Assembly: GCF_014656455.1 (NCBI RefSeq)
Contig: NZ_BNCL01000004.1
Location: 1 to 64,000, forward strand
Length of the DNA stretch: 64,000 bases
DNA from: Paracoccus aerius
GTDB lineage: Bacteria > Pseudomonadota > Alphaproteobacteria > Rhodobacterales > Rhodobacteraceae
Direction: 5' to 3'
The notes under the pieces are model-generated. The model ran no database searches, had not been told where the DNA came from, and saw only the letters and a program-made list of their open reading frames with translations. The position numbers were made by a program, and so were the translations under genes. Shown here one piece after another: positions 45,299-54,012 of the stretch. Numbering within the stretch: position 1 is the first letter of the stretch; each line of letters starts with the position of its first letter.

Positions 45299-45714
45299 CG
45301 ACCGACGGACTTGCCGCGCTGCACGCCCGCTGCTTCAACCGCCCCCGCCCCTGGCGGGCGGCCGAATTCGCGGCCCTGCTGGACAGCCCCCGCGTCTTCC
45401 TGCTGACCCGCCCCTCGGGCTTCCTGATGGGCCGCCTTGTGGCCGACGAGGCCGAGTTGCTGACCCTTGCCGTGGACCCGGCTGCCCGCCGCCAAGGCAC
45501 CGGCCGCGCCCTGCTGCGCGATTTCGCCGCAACGTCATGTCAAGGCGGCGCGGGGCGCGCTTTCCTTGAAGTGGCGGCCGACAATGCCGCCGCGCGGGCA
45601 TTGTATTGCGGCGAAGGCTGGCAAGAATCGGGGCGCAGGCGGCGTTATTATGGTCCCGATCTTGACGCCATCGTCATGACCTTGGTCCTGGAACCCGGCC
45701 AAGAAGGCGGTTGA
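45295..45714 (+). CDS. rimI: Ribosomal protein S18-alanine N-acetyltransferase-like GNAT
   Basis: The 139-residue GNAT acetyltransferase begins at GTG 45295 within the stop of tsaB (GTGA). The acetyl-CoA-binding loop is AVDPAARRQGTGRALLRDF (Q/RxxGxG/A), with EVAADNAAARALYCGEGW and RRRYYGPDLDAIVM near the C-terminus as in RimI. RimI acetylates the N-terminus of S18. Co-location with tsaB is common in bacteria. Substrate identity is inferred from this context. Confidence 0.88.
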   Translation: MTTDGLAALHARCFNRPRPWRAAEFAALLDSPRVFLLTRPSGFLMGRLVADEAELLTLAVDPAARRQGTGRALLRDFAATSCQGGAGRAFLEVAADNAAARALYCGEGWQESGRRRRYYGPDLDAIVMTLVLEPGQEGG

Positions 45715-45750
45715 CCGGCAAGGGGCGATGCGCCCTAATCGGGCCATCAC

Positions 45751-45772
45751 GCGGGCGGCTTGAATCGCCCGC
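45751..45772 (+). promoter_or_regulatory. Leader hairpin of the nucleoside transporter operon
   Basis: GCGGGCG pairs with CGCCCGC around an 8-base loop, 22 bases before the ATG of the BMP gene. No T-tract follows. It may be an RNA or protein target, or the tail of rimI termination. Confidence 0.35.
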
Positions 45773-45794
45773 AACAACAGGATGAGGTTTCCTT

Positions 45795-46778
45795 ATGTCC
45801 CTGACGAAATCGCTGCTTGCGGGCGTGGCGCTGACGGCACTTGCGGGCGGTGCGGCCCTGGCGGAACCGGCGCTGATTTTCGACCTTGGCGGCAAGTTCG
45901 ACAAATCCTTCAACGAAGCCGCCTTCATGGGCGCGCAACGCTGGGCCGAGGAAACCGGCGGCACCTACAAGGAACTGGAAATGCAGTCCGAGGCGCAGCG
46001 CGAACAGGCGCTGCGGCGGCTTGCCGAAACCGGCGCCAATCCCATCGTCATGACCGGCTTCGCCTTTGGCGACGTGCTGAACCAGGTGGCCCCCGATTAC
46101 CCCGACACCCAGTTCGCCATCATCGACATGGTGGTGGAACAGCCCAACGTGCAATCCATCGTCTTCACCGAGGAACAGGGCAGCTATCTGGCCGGGATTA
46201 TGGCCGCGCAGGCCTCTCAGTCCGGCACCGTGGGCTTCATCGGCGGCATGGACATTCCACTGATCCACAAGTTCGAATGCGGCTTCGCGCAGGGCTTCAA
46301 GGCCGCCAAGCCCGACGGCACGGTGCTGATCAACTATACCGGCACGACGCCTGCCGCCTGGAACGACCCGGTCAAGGGCGGCGAACTGGCCCGCGCCCAG
46401 ATCAGCCAGGGGGCCGACGTGATCTATGCCGCGGCCGGCGGCACGGGCATCGGCGTGCTGCAAACGGCGGCGGACGAAGGCATCCTGTCCATCGGCGTGG
46501 ACAGCAACCAGAACCACCTGCATCCGGGCAAGGTCCTGACCTCGATGGTCAAGCGCGTCGACAACGCGGTCTATGACGCCTTCAAGAACGGCGTGGAGCC
46601 GGGCGTCAAGGTTCTGGATCTGCAGGCCGAGGGCGTGGATGTCGCCATCGACGAAAACAACCAGCAGCTGGTCACGCCGGAAATGCAGGCCGCCGTCGAT
46701 GACGCCCGCGCCAAGATCGCCAGCGGAGAAATCGCGGTCCACGACTACATGACCGACAACACCTGCCCGGTCCAGTAA
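45795..46778 (+). CDS. BMP family ABC transporter substrate-binding protein (nucleoside type)
   Basis: The 327-residue periplasmic protein has a Sec signal peptide ending near GGAALAEP and no lipobox Cys, unlike many BmpA lipoproteins. The mature N-terminus ALIFDLGGKFDKSFNEAAF and the ligand regions FIGGMDIPLIHKFECGFAQG and GVDSNQNHL are typical of purine-nucleoside-binding BMP/PnrA proteins. It is the first gene of a six-gene unit ending in purine nucleoside phosphorylase, which strongly supports nucleoside uptake. The next gene starts in its stop. Confidence 0.9.
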   Translation: MSLTKSLLAGVALTALAGGAALAEPALIFDLGGKFDKSFNEAAFMGAQRWAEETGGTYKELEMQSEAQREQALRRLAETGANPIVMTGFAFGDVLNQVAPDYPDTQFAIIDMVVEQPNVQSIVFTEEQGSYLAGIMAAQASQSGTVGFIGGMDIPLIHKFECGFAQGFKAAKPDGTVLINYTGTTPAAWNDPVKGGELARAQISQGADVIYAAAGGTGIGVLQTAADEGILSIGVDSNQNHLHPGKVLTSMVKRVDNAVYDAFKNGVEPGVKVLDLQAEGVDVAIDENNQQLVTPEMQAAVDDARAKIASGEIAVHDYMTDNTCPVQ

Positions 46779-48415
46779 TGGCATCCGACATGCAGACAGG
46801 GGGGCGGCTGGCAACGGCCGCCCCTGCGGCGATTGAACTGCGCGGCATCTCGAAGTCCTTCGGGCCGGTGCAGGCCAACCGCGACATCCACCTGCGCGTG
46901 GAAAGGGGCACGATCCACGGCATCATCGGTGAAAACGGCGCCGGCAAGTCCACGCTGATGTCGATCCTCTATGGCTTCTACAAGCCCGACAGCGGCGAGG
47001 TTCTGGTCAACGGCCGGCCCCTGACCATCACCGACAGCCAGACCGCGATCCGCGCGGGCATCGGCATGGTCTTCCAGCATTTCAAGCTGGTCCAGAACTT
47101 CACCGTTCTGGAAAACATCATCCTTGGGGCCGAGGAAGGCCGCCTGCTGCGCCCGTCCCTGTCCAAGGCGCGCGGCGTGCTGAAGCGGCTGGCCCAGGAA
47201 TATGAACTGAACGTCGACCCCGATACCCGGATCGAAGACCTTTCGGTCGGCCACCAGCAGCGGGTCGAGATCCTCAAGGCGCTGTATCGCCAGGCCGACA
47301 TCCTGATCCTGGACGAGCCGACCGGCGTGCTGACCCCGGCCGAGGCCGACCACCTGTTCCGGATCTTGGAGGGCCTGCGGGCCGAGGGCAAGACGATCAT
47401 CCTGATCACCCACAAGCTGCGCGAGATCATGGAGATCACCGACACGGTATCGGTCATGCGGCGCGGTGAGATGGTGGCATCGGTCCGGACCGGGGAAACC
47501 AGCCCCGAGGAACTGGCCGAGTTGATGGTCGGCCGCAAGGTGCTGCTGAACGTGCAAAAGGCCCCGGCCCGGCCCGCGCAGCCGGTTCTGGAAATCCGCA
47601 ACCTGCGCATGGTGGACGATGCGGGCGTGGAACGCCTGCGCGGCATAGACCTGGACATCCGCGCGGGCGAGATCCTGGGGATTGCGGGCGTTTCGGGCAA
47701 TGGCCAGACGCAGCTTCTGGAAATCCTGGGCGGCTATCCCCCGAAAGGCAGCACCGTATCGGGCGAGGTTCGCGTGAACGGCGGACCCCTGCCCTTGGCT
47801 GGCGCTGCCTGCAATGCCGCAGAACGCCGTCGCCAGGGGCTGGGCCATATCCCCGAGGATCGGCAGGCCGAAGGTCTGATCATGGATTTCGCCGCCTGGG
47901 AGAACGTGGCCTTCGGATACCACGACGCACCGGAATACGGGCGCGGCCCGCTGATGGACCGCGACGCGATCCGCCGCGATGCCGAGGGCAAGATCGCCCG
48001 CTTCGACGTCCGCCCGCCCAGTTGCGACCTGGCCGCGCGCGACTTTTCCGGCGGCAACCAGCAGAAGATCGTCGTGGCCCGAGAGATCGAGCGGAATCCC
48101 GACCTGCTTCTGATCGGCCAGCCCACGCGCGGCGTTGACATCGGCGCGATCGAGTTCATCCACAAGCGCATCGTGGAACTGCGCGACGCGGGCAAGGCGA
48201 TCCTGCTGGTTTCCGTGGAACTGGACGAGATCATGTCGCTGTCGGACCGCATCGCGGTGATGTTCGACGGCCGCATCATGGGCGAGCGCCTGCCCAATGA
48301 GGCGACCACCGGCGACCTGGGCCTGCTGATGGCAGGGGTGGATCCAGCGACTGCGCCGCCCGACACCATGCCGCCCGCCCACGAACACGTCGAAGACCTG
48401 CCCCGAGAAGCTTGA
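46778..48415 (+). CDS. Nucleoside ABC transporter ATP-binding protein (two ABC domains)
   Basis: The 545-residue ATPase has two fused nucleotide-binding domains. The first has Walker A GENGAGKST (residues about 49-57), signature LSVGHQQRVE and Walker B ILILDEPT. The second is degenerate at Walker A (GVSGNGQTQ), has signature FSGGNQQK, and at Walker B reads LLLIGQPTRG, without the catalytic Asp-Glu, as in sugar and BMP-type ATPases. It powers the two permeases encoded downstream. It follows the BMP gene with a one-base overlap and is directly followed by a lipoprotein gene. Confidence 0.93.
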   Translation: MASDMQTGGRLATAAPAAIELRGISKSFGPVQANRDIHLRVERGTIHGIIGENGAGKSTLMSILYGFYKPDSGEVLVNGRPLTITDSQTAIRAGIGMVFQHFKLVQNFTVLENIILGAEEGRLLRPSLSKARGVLKRLAQEYELNVDPDTRIEDLSVGHQQRVEILKALYRQADILILDEPTGVLTPAEADHLFRILEGLRAEGKTIILITHKLREIMEITDTVSVMRRGEMVASVRTGETSPEELAELMVGRKVLLNVQKAPARPAQPVLEIRNLRMVDDAGVERLRGIDLDIRAGEILGIAGVSGNGQTQLLEILGGYPPKGSTVSGEVRVNGGPLPLAGAACNAAERRRQGLGHIPEDRQAEGLIMDFAAWENVAFGYHDAPEYGRGPLMDRDAIRRDAEGKIARFDVRPPSCDLAARDFSGGNQQKIVVAREIERNPDLLLIGQPTRGVDIGAIEFIHKRIVELRDAGKAILLVSVELDEIMSLSDRIAVMFDGRIMGERLPNEATTGDLGLLMAGVDPATAPPDTMPPAHEHVEDLPREA

Positions 48416-48982
48416 ATGATCCCGACACGACTGGCCTGCCTTCTTCCCGCCCTGCTGCTGTCCGCCGCCTGCAGCAGCGTGCCCATGCCCCGGATGCCCA
48501 AGATGGACGTCTGGCCCGACGGCGACGCGCCCGATCGCTTGGTCATGGCCGCCGAGGCCCGCGCCCAGACCCGTGCCCGCAACCCGGACGGAAGCTGGGC
48601 CGTGGACGACCCGATCGCCGGGTCCGACTATGAGACCGAGTTCCCGGGCAACTGCGTCACGGCCGCCCAAGGCACCGCCTGCGCCGACCACGCCCCGGTC
48701 GAGGCACCCGCCGCCGAGGGCACCGCGCCCCAGGTCACCGGCCGCGTGGCCATCGCCTTCGCGGCCCTGTCAGACGGCAGCCGCTGCACCGGCGAGGCCC
48801 GCCAGGGCCAGACCCGGTCCGAGGAGAACCTTCTGGCCGTGCGCGGCTATCCTGGCGCGGGCGGCAATGTCCCTCGCGCCAGCAGCCTTGGCCGCATGGC
48901 GGGCAATGGCGATGCGATCACCTGGGACCAGATCGCCGATCCGCGCGCCTTCCTGGCGCTGTGTTCCGGCATGAAAGGCTGA
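48416..48982 (+). CDS. Unrecognised lipoprotein encoded inside the nucleoside transporter operon
   Basis: The 188-residue product has a lipoprotein signal: MIPTRLACLLPALLLSAAC with the lipobox SAAC (Cys19). I do not recognise the mature domain, which has Cys residues in PGNCVTAAQGTACADH, SRCTGEA and a C-terminal LCSGM, perhaps two disulfides. The ATG directly abuts the ATPase stop, and the stop is 4 bases before the first permease, so it is an integral part of the operon. A role in substrate capture or transporter assembly in the periplasm is inference. Confidence 0.75.
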   Translation: MIPTRLACLLPALLLSAACSSVPMPRMPKMDVWPDGDAPDRLVMAAEARAQTRARNPDGSWAVDDPIAGSDYETEFPGNCVTAAQGTACADHAPVEAPAAEGTAPQVTGRVAIAFAALSDGSRCTGEARQGQTRSEENLLAVRGYPGAGGNVPRASSLGRMAGNGDAITWDQIADPRAFLALCSGMKG

Positions 48983-48986
48983 GCGG

Positions 48987-50081
48987 ATGGAAAAGATGCC
49001 GAAATGGGCTGATGTGCTGCTGACGCCGCTGATCTCGCTGGTGTTGGCGATGGCGATTTCGGCGCTTGTGATCCTGGCCATCGGCGAAAGCCCGGTCGAG
49101 GCGCTGACGACGATGATAGACGGCGCCCTGGGCTCCAGCTACGGCTGGGGCTTCACGCTGTATTACGCGACGAACTTCATCTTCACCGGCCTTGCCGTGA
49201 TGGTCGCCTATCACGCGAGCCTGTTCAATATCGGCGGTGAAGGCCAAGCGGCGATGGGGGGATTGGGCGTGGCCCTGGTGCTGCTCTCGGTGCCGCTGCC
49301 GCATTGGGCGCTTGCGCTGCCTGCCGGGATGGCCGGGGCGGCCCTGTTCGGCGCGGCCTGGGCGCTGATCCCCGCCTGGCTTCAGGCCAAGCGCGGCAGC
49401 CATATCGTGATCACCACGATCATGTTCAACTTCATCGCCGCCGCCGCGCTGAACTATATCCTGGTCAACCTGATGCGCCCGGTGGGCAGCATGGACCCGG
49501 CCTCGGCCCGTTTTCCCGAAGCGACGCACCTGCCCAAGCTGTCGGACATGGCGCTGGCATTCGGCATCGAATGGGGCAAGAACACGCCCGTCAACATCAG
49601 CTTCTTCGTGGCCATCGCGGCCTGCCTGCTGGTCTGGCTGCTGATCTGGCGCAGCCGCCTGGGCTTCGAGATCCGGGCCTTCGGCAAGTCCGAACCCGCC
49701 GCCCTTTATGCGGGCATCAACCCCGTGCGCATCACCGTGATCGCCATGCTGATTTCCGGCGGGCTGGCCGGCATGATGGCCATCAACAACGTCATGGGCG
49801 AGGCCGAGCGGCTGGTCCTGAACGCGGTAGAAGGCGCGGGCTTCATCGGCATCGCCGTGGCTCTGATGGGCCGAAACCATCCGCTGGGCGTGTTCCTGGC
49901 CGCGCTGCTGTTCGGCTTCCTGTATCAAGGGGGCGGTGAACTGGCGCTCTGGACCTCGATCCCGCGCGAGCTGATCATCGTGATCCAGGCGCTTGTGATC
50001 CTGTTTACCGGGGCGCTGGACAACATGGTGCGGATGCCGCTGGAACGGATGTTCCTGGCCATTCGCAAAAGGGGCGCGTGA
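48987..50081 (+). CDS. Nucleoside ABC transporter permease 1 (BPD_transp_2 family)
   Basis: The 364-residue inner-membrane protein has about eight to ten hydrophobic helices. It contains the family segment ATNFIFTGLAVMVAYHASLFNIGGEGQAAMGG and the cytoplasmic coupling region LGFEIRAFGKSEPAALYAGI. It belongs to the branched-chain/ribose/BMP permease superfamily. It overlaps permease 2 by one base (TGATG). With its partner it forms the heterodimeric channel of the transporter. Confidence 0.92.
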   Translation: MEKMPKWADVLLTPLISLVLAMAISALVILAIGESPVEALTTMIDGALGSSYGWGFTLYYATNFIFTGLAVMVAYHASLFNIGGEGQAAMGGLGVALVLLSVPLPHWALALPAGMAGAALFGAAWALIPAWLQAKRGSHIVITTIMFNFIAAAALNYILVNLMRPVGSMDPASARFPEATHLPKLSDMALAFGIEWGKNTPVNISFFVAIAACLLVWLLIWRSRLGFEIRAFGKSEPAALYAGINPVRITVIAMLISGGLAGMMAINNVMGEAERLVLNAVEGAGFIGIAVALMGRNHPLGVFLAALLFGFLYQGGGELALWTSIPRELIIVIQALVILFTGALDNMVRMPLERMFLAIRKRGA

Positions 50082-51133
50082 TGGATCTGAACACCGTCCT
50101 GCAAATCCTGGACAGCGCCGTGCGGCTGATGACGCCCTTGCTGCTGGCCTGCCTCGCCGGGCTTTATTCCGAACGCGCCGGGGTCTTCGACATCGGGCTG
50201 GAAGGCAAGATGCTGATGGCGGCCTTTTCCGCCGCCACGGTGGCCGCGCTGACCGGCAATGTCTGGCTGGGCCTTTGCGCGGGGCTGCTGGGGGCGCTGA
50301 TGCTGTCGGCGATCCACGGCATCGCCTCGATCACCTTCCGGGGCAACCAGCTGATCTCGGGCGTGGCGATCAACTTCCTGGCCTCGGGGCTGACAGTGCT
50401 TCTGGGCCAGAAGATCTTCGGCCTGGGCGGACGCACGCCCAACCTGACCCCAGGGGCCGAGCTTGAGGCGCAGGTCACCCCCTTCCGCACCTGGCTGACC
50501 GACGTGGCAGGGGCCGACTTGGCCACCTGGCTGACCGCCACCCCGCGCCTGTCCGGCATCACCCTGCCCTTTGCCGAAAGCCTGCGCCCCGTCCCCGTCC
50601 TGGGTCCGCTTTATGCCGAGGTCGTCTCGGGCCACACGATCCTGGTTTATGTGGCTTTCCTGATGGTGCCGCTGACCTGGTGGATCCTGTATCGCACCCG
50701 CTTCGGCCTGCGGCTGCGGGCCGTGGGCGAAAACCCGGCTTCGGTCGATACGGCAGGCGTGTCGGTCACGCGGCTGCGCTTTGCCGCCGTCGCCATCGCG
50801 GGCCTGCTTTGCGGCCTGGCAGGCGCCTATCTGGCGACCGGCCTTTCGGCGGGCTTCGTCAAGGAGATGACCGCCGGGCGGGGCTTCATCGCCCTGGCCG
50901 CGCTGATCTTCGCCAAGTGGCGTCCTTGGGGGGCGCTTGGCGCCACCTTCCTGTTCGGCCTTCTGGAGGCAATCGCCAACCGCTATCCGAACCTGGACCT
51001 GGGCATCGTCACCGTGCCGTCGATGTTCATGAACGCGCTGCCCTATATCCTGACCGTCATCATCCTGGCGGGCTTCGTCGGCCGCGCCATCCCGCCCCGC
51101 GCCGGAGGAGAGCCCTATGTCAAAGAGCGTTGA
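50081..51133 (+). CDS. Nucleoside ABC transporter permease 2 (BPD_transp_2 family)
   Basis: The 350-residue partner permease has multiple membrane helices. It carries the family marks ALLLACLAGLYSERAGVFDIGLEGKMLM-like sequence (here LLACLAGLYSERAGVFDIGL), ITFRGNQLISGVAINFLASG and TRFGLRLRAVGENPASVDTAGVSV. I use ATG 50081; a GTG at 50078 is in frame. The 3' end overlaps the phosphorylase gene by 17 bases, an unusually long overlap that ties uptake to nucleoside cleavage. Confidence 0.92.
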   Translation: MDLNTVLQILDSAVRLMTPLLLACLAGLYSERAGVFDIGLEGKMLMAAFSAATVAALTGNVWLGLCAGLLGALMLSAIHGIASITFRGNQLISGVAINFLASGLTVLLGQKIFGLGGRTPNLTPGAELEAQVTPFRTWLTDVAGADLATWLTATPRLSGITLPFAESLRPVPVLGPLYAEVVSGHTILVYVAFLMVPLTWWILYRTRFGLRLRAVGENPASVDTAGVSVTRLRFAAVAIAGLLCGLAGAYLATGLSAGFVKEMTAGRGFIALAALIFAKWRPWGALGATFLFGLLEAIANRYPNLDLGIVTVPSMFMNALPYILTVIILAGFVGRAIPPRAGGEPYVKER

Positions 51134-51917
51134 GCTTGCCCGCCTGATCCGCGACCGCGCGGGGGACCAGCCGCCGGAATACGGGCTGATCCTGGGTTCG
51201 GGCCTGGGGCATCTGGCGGGGACGGTCGATGGTGTGGCGATCCCCTATGACGACTTGCCGGGCTTTCCCCATGCGGGCGTTTCGGGCCATGTGCCGCAAC
51301 TGGTGATCGGCCAGCTAGAAGGCCGTCGCGTGGCCGTCTTCGGCGGCCGGTCGCATTACTACGAATCGGGCCGCGCCGACGCGATGCGGCTGCCGCTGGA
51401 AACCTTGGCCGCGCTTGGCACGACCCGGCTGATCCTGACCAACGCGGCCGGGTCGCTGCGCCACGACATCCCGCCCGGCGAACTGATGCTGCTGGACGAC
51501 CACATCGCGTTTGCCGGAACCAATCCCCTGATCGGTGAACCGACCGACGCCCGCTTCGTGCCCCTGACCGATGCCCATGACACCGACATGCGCGCCGCCC
51601 TCGCCGAATGTGCGCGGGCCGAGGGGATCGACCTGGCCTCCGGCGTCTATTGCTGGTTTTCCGGCCCCAGCTTCGAAACCCCTGCCGAAATCCGCGCCGC
51701 CAGGATCCTCGGTGCCGATGCCGTGGGCATGTCCACCGTCCCCGAAATCATCCTGGCCCGCTTCCTGGGGCTGCGCTGCGCCGCCATCTCGGTCATCACG
51801 AACATGGGCGCGGGGCTTTCCGACGAATCGATCAGCCATGACCACACCAAGGCGATGGCTCCTCTTGGCGCGGCCAAACTGGAACGCATCCTGCGCCGCT
51901 TCCTGCGCGACGGCTGA
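51117..51917 (+). CDS. Purine nucleoside phosphorylase (trimeric PNP family)
   Basis: The 266-residue enzyme splits purine nucleosides with phosphate to base and ribose-1-phosphate. It has LILGSGLGHLAG (phosphate loop), GRSHYYESG, LTNAAGSL, YCWFSGPSFETPAEIRAA and SVITNMGAGLS as in PunA/XapA-type enzymes of about 270 residues. GGAGGAG lies just upstream, inside the permease gene. It completes the import-and-salvage operon. A repeat element follows 1 base after the stop. Confidence 0.94.
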   Translation: MSKSVELARLIRDRAGDQPPEYGLILGSGLGHLAGTVDGVAIPYDDLPGFPHAGVSGHVPQLVIGQLEGRRVAVFGGRSHYYESGRADAMRLPLETLAALGTTRLILTNAAGSLRHDIPPGELMLLDDHIAFAGTNPLIGEPTDARFVPLTDAHDTDMRAALAECARAEGIDLASGVYCWFSGPSFETPAEIRAARILGADAVGMSTVPEIILARFLGLRCAAISVITNMGAGLSDESISHDHTKAMAPLGAAKLERILRRFLRDG

Positions 51918-51918
51918 G

Positions 51919-51951
51919 CTTCTTCTTTATCCAAATATCCCCGCCGGAGGC
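51919..51951 (+). repeat. Dispersed intergenic element, copy D
   Basis: CTTCTTCTTTATCCAAATAT is followed by CCCCGCCGGAGGC. Its reverse complement starts GCCTCCGGCGGGGATATTT, matching copy A (3402) at 18 of 19 positions. It begins one base after the phosphorylase stop. Confidence 0.65.
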
Positions 51952-51979
51952 TCCTGCCCCCGGCACCCGCGCCGCAGGT

Positions 51980-53029
51980 TCAGGACAGGCGCGACAGGGC
52001 CGCCTCGACCCTGGCCGCCGCCGCGTCCAGATCGCGAAGATCGTCCAGGGCCACCACCGCGCGTTCACGCTCGGCATATCGCAGCCGATGCTTCAGATAG
52101 CGGAGATCATAATGGTCGCGTAGCAGCCCCTCGGCCAGTCCGCGCCAGTCGCCCGCCGCCACGGCTGCCCGCCACCCACCGATCCGGTCGCCGGGATGCA
52201 ACGGCGACAGCGCGTCAACGATTGCCCTCACCCGTGCGGGATCATCCACCATGTCGGCATAGCCGGCGGCGGTATAGGCCGCACGCGCGCCCACCGGCAC
52301 CTCCAGCCGCAGCCGGGGCGCGGCGCAGATCGCCTGCCACATCGTCTTCGGGACGGTGAGAGCGCCGATGCGGCTGCTTTCGGCCTCGACCAGCACGGGG
52401 CGGGCGGGATCCAGGGCTTCCAGGGCCAGGGCCAGCCGGCTTTCGAACAGCTTCTGGCTGGGCTGGCCGCCGGCCCGGCCCCCGAACAGGCTGCCGCGAT
52501 GATTAGCCAAGCCCTCCAGGTCGATCACCTGCCAGCCACGCCGGGCCAGCCGCGCCAGAATCGCCGTCTTGGCGCTGCCGGTATTGCCGTCCAGAACGAT
52601 GACCGGGGCGGGAACGGGCCGGTTCTGCACCCGGTCCACCACAAGCCCCCGCCAGGCCTTGTAGCCGCCGTCGACGCGGTCCACGCGCCAGCCGATCTGC
52701 GCCAGGATGGTGGCAAAGCTGCCCGAGCGCTGCCCGCCGCGCCAGCAATAGACCAGCCCGCGCCAGCTTCCGTCCCGGTCGGCCAGCGGCCCGGCAATGT
52801 GGCGGGCGGCATTCGCCGCAACCAGGGCGCCGCCGATCTTGCGGGCGTCAAAGGGGGAAACCTGCTTGTAGATCGTGCCCACCCGCGCCCGTTCGGCATC
52901 GTTCAGCACGGGCAGGTTGATCGCGCCGGGCAGGTGATCCTCGGCATATTCGGCCGGGGATCGCACGTCTATGATGTCATCGAACCCCGCAAGCGCGGGA
53001 TCCGACAGGCCCGTCAGCGTCAGCGCCAA
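51980..53029 (-). CDS. mnmH: tRNA 2-selenouridine/geranyl-2-thiouridine synthase
   Basis: The enzyme replaces sulfur by selenium (or geranylates) at position 34 of certain tRNAs. A rhodanese domain with active Cys in VYCWRGGQRSGS (preceded by IIDVRSPAEYAEDHLPGAINLPV) is followed by a P-loop GNTGSAKTAI and a helical C-terminal part. Start is uncertain: TTG 53029 gives the family-typical N-terminus, while an ATG at 53071 would overlap the upstream L,D-transpeptidase gene by 41 bases. selD is not in the window. Also named selU or ybbB. Confidence 0.88.
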   Translation of the reverse strand: MALTLTGLSDPALAGFDDIIDVRSPAEYAEDHLPGAINLPVLNDAERARVGTIYKQVSPFDARKIGGALVAANAARHIAGPLADRDGSWRGLVYCWRGGQRSGSFATILAQIGWRVDRVDGGYKAWRGLVVDRVQNRPVPAPVIVLDGNTGSAKTAILARLARRGWQVIDLEGLANHRGSLFGGRAGGQPSQKLFESRLALALEALDPARPVLVEAESSRIGALTVPKTMWQAICAAPRLRLEVPVGARAAYTAAGYADMVDDPARVRAIVDALSPLHPGDRIGGWRAAVAAGDWRGLAEGLLRDHYDLRYLKHRLRYAERERAVVALDDLRDLDAAAARVEAALSRLS

Positions 53030-53030
53030 C

Positions 53031-53591
53031 TCAATAGACGTAGACCGGCGTCCCGACGGGCACCTGGTCATACAGCGCCATCACCGCCTCGTTGCGCATC
53101 CGCAGGCAGCCGTTCGACACGGCCCGCCCGATGGACCCCGGCTCGGTCGTGCCGTGGATGCGGATCGCGGTGTCCTGGCCCTTGTCGTTGTACAGATACA
53201 GCGCCCGCGCCCCCAGCGGGTTCTGCGGGCCGCCGGGCATCCCGTTCGCCCATTTGGCATATTGCTGCGGCTTGCGCTTGATCATGTCCTGCGTGGGCGT
53301 CCAGGACGGCCATTCGACCTTCCGACCTACGGTGGCGCGGCCCTTCCAGACCAATTCCGCCGTGCCCACGGCCACGCCATAGCGGATGGCGCGGCCCGGG
53401 GCGATCACGTGGTAAAGGAAGAAGTCCTTGCTGACGACGACGATGCTGCCGACCTCGAAATCGTCGCGGATCGCGACTTCGGTCGGGGCATAGGGGTCGC
53501 GCGCTGCTTCCTGCGAGAAGGCCAGCGAGGGGGCGAAATAGGCGGCGGCCATCAAGGGCACGGCCAGCGACATCAGCTCACGGCGGTTCAT
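53031..53591 (-). CDS. L,D-transpeptidase (YkuD domain), Tat/Sec-exported
   Basis: The 186-residue protein begins MNRRELMSLAVPLMAAAYFA, an export signal with an Arg pair, and carries the YkuD catalytic motif HGTTEPGSIGRAVSNGCLRM with the nucleophilic Cys. It forms 3-3 peptidoglycan cross-links or attaches proteins to the wall in the periplasm. The length and the YAKWANGMPGGPQNPLGARALYLY stretch match small ErfK/YbiS-type enzymes. The stop lies next to the mnmH start, suggesting co-transcription, though the functions differ. Confidence 0.92.
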   Translation of the reverse strand: MNRRELMSLAVPLMAAAYFAPSLAFSQEAARDPYAPTEVAIRDDFEVGSIVVVSKDFFLYHVIAPGRAIRYGVAVGTAELVWKGRATVGRKVEWPSWTPTQDMIKRKPQQYAKWANGMPGGPQNPLGARALYLYNDKGQDTAIRIHGTTEPGSIGRAVSNGCLRMRNEAVMALYDQVPVGTPVYVY

Positions 53592-53727
53592 GGTGATCCT
53601 GTCAATCTCGTGTTCTTCTGCTTTGATCCCGCCCATAACAAGGGACGGCCCTCTGTTGCAACTCACGAGGACGTATCGCGTTCAGTTTGGCCTTGACCAA
53701 GGGATGCGCAGGCCACATCTGCAGGAC

Positions 53728-54012
53728 ATGGATCGCGCCCTGTCCCCCTGCTGCCAGGATGCCCGCCGCGCACTGCGGCGTCCGGCGCATCTGTGCCGCG
53801 GCCGGGGCGACCGCGCCTGCCGCTGCCACCAGGACGCCCGTCCGGCGGCGGCCCGTCCGATCCGCGCCCTGCGGATCGACCCCCGCGCCCTGATCACGGC
53901 GCAACTGCCCCGGCAGGCCCCCCTGCGTCCTCAGGCGCCGCCCCGTTTCCTGAACCCGTCCTGCACCCCTTGCACGATTTCAGGAAGCCATCATGACCGC
54001 CTCATCCACTGA
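53728..54012 (+). CDS. Possible Cys/Arg-rich small protein overlapping the start of copA
   Basis: The 401 bases between the L,D-transpeptidase and copA hold no recognised gene. One frame from ATG 53728 encodes 94 residues with clustered cysteines ([28 protein letters not shown]) and a high share of G/C at third positions, as in real genes here. It overlaps copA by 20 bases. The Shine-Dalgarno (AGGAC) is too close, so the start is doubtful. Cys clusters before a copper ATPase suggest a metal-responsive leader peptide or chaperone, but no family is recognised. Confidence 0.3.
   Translation: MDRALSPCCQDARRALRRPAHLCRGRGDRACRCHQDARPAAARPIRALRIDPRALITAQLPRQAPLRPQAPPRFLNPSCTPCTISGSHHDRLIH

Noticed and set aside
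45715..45794. Purine riboswitch before the nucleoside transporter
   Set aside because: Only 80 bases are available, and the two conserved loop sequences of the purine aptamer are not found.
53602..53904. Minus-strand 100-codon frame between the L,D-transpeptidase and copA
   Set aside because: No ribosome site, no domain, and it is antisense to the better-supported Cys-rich frame.
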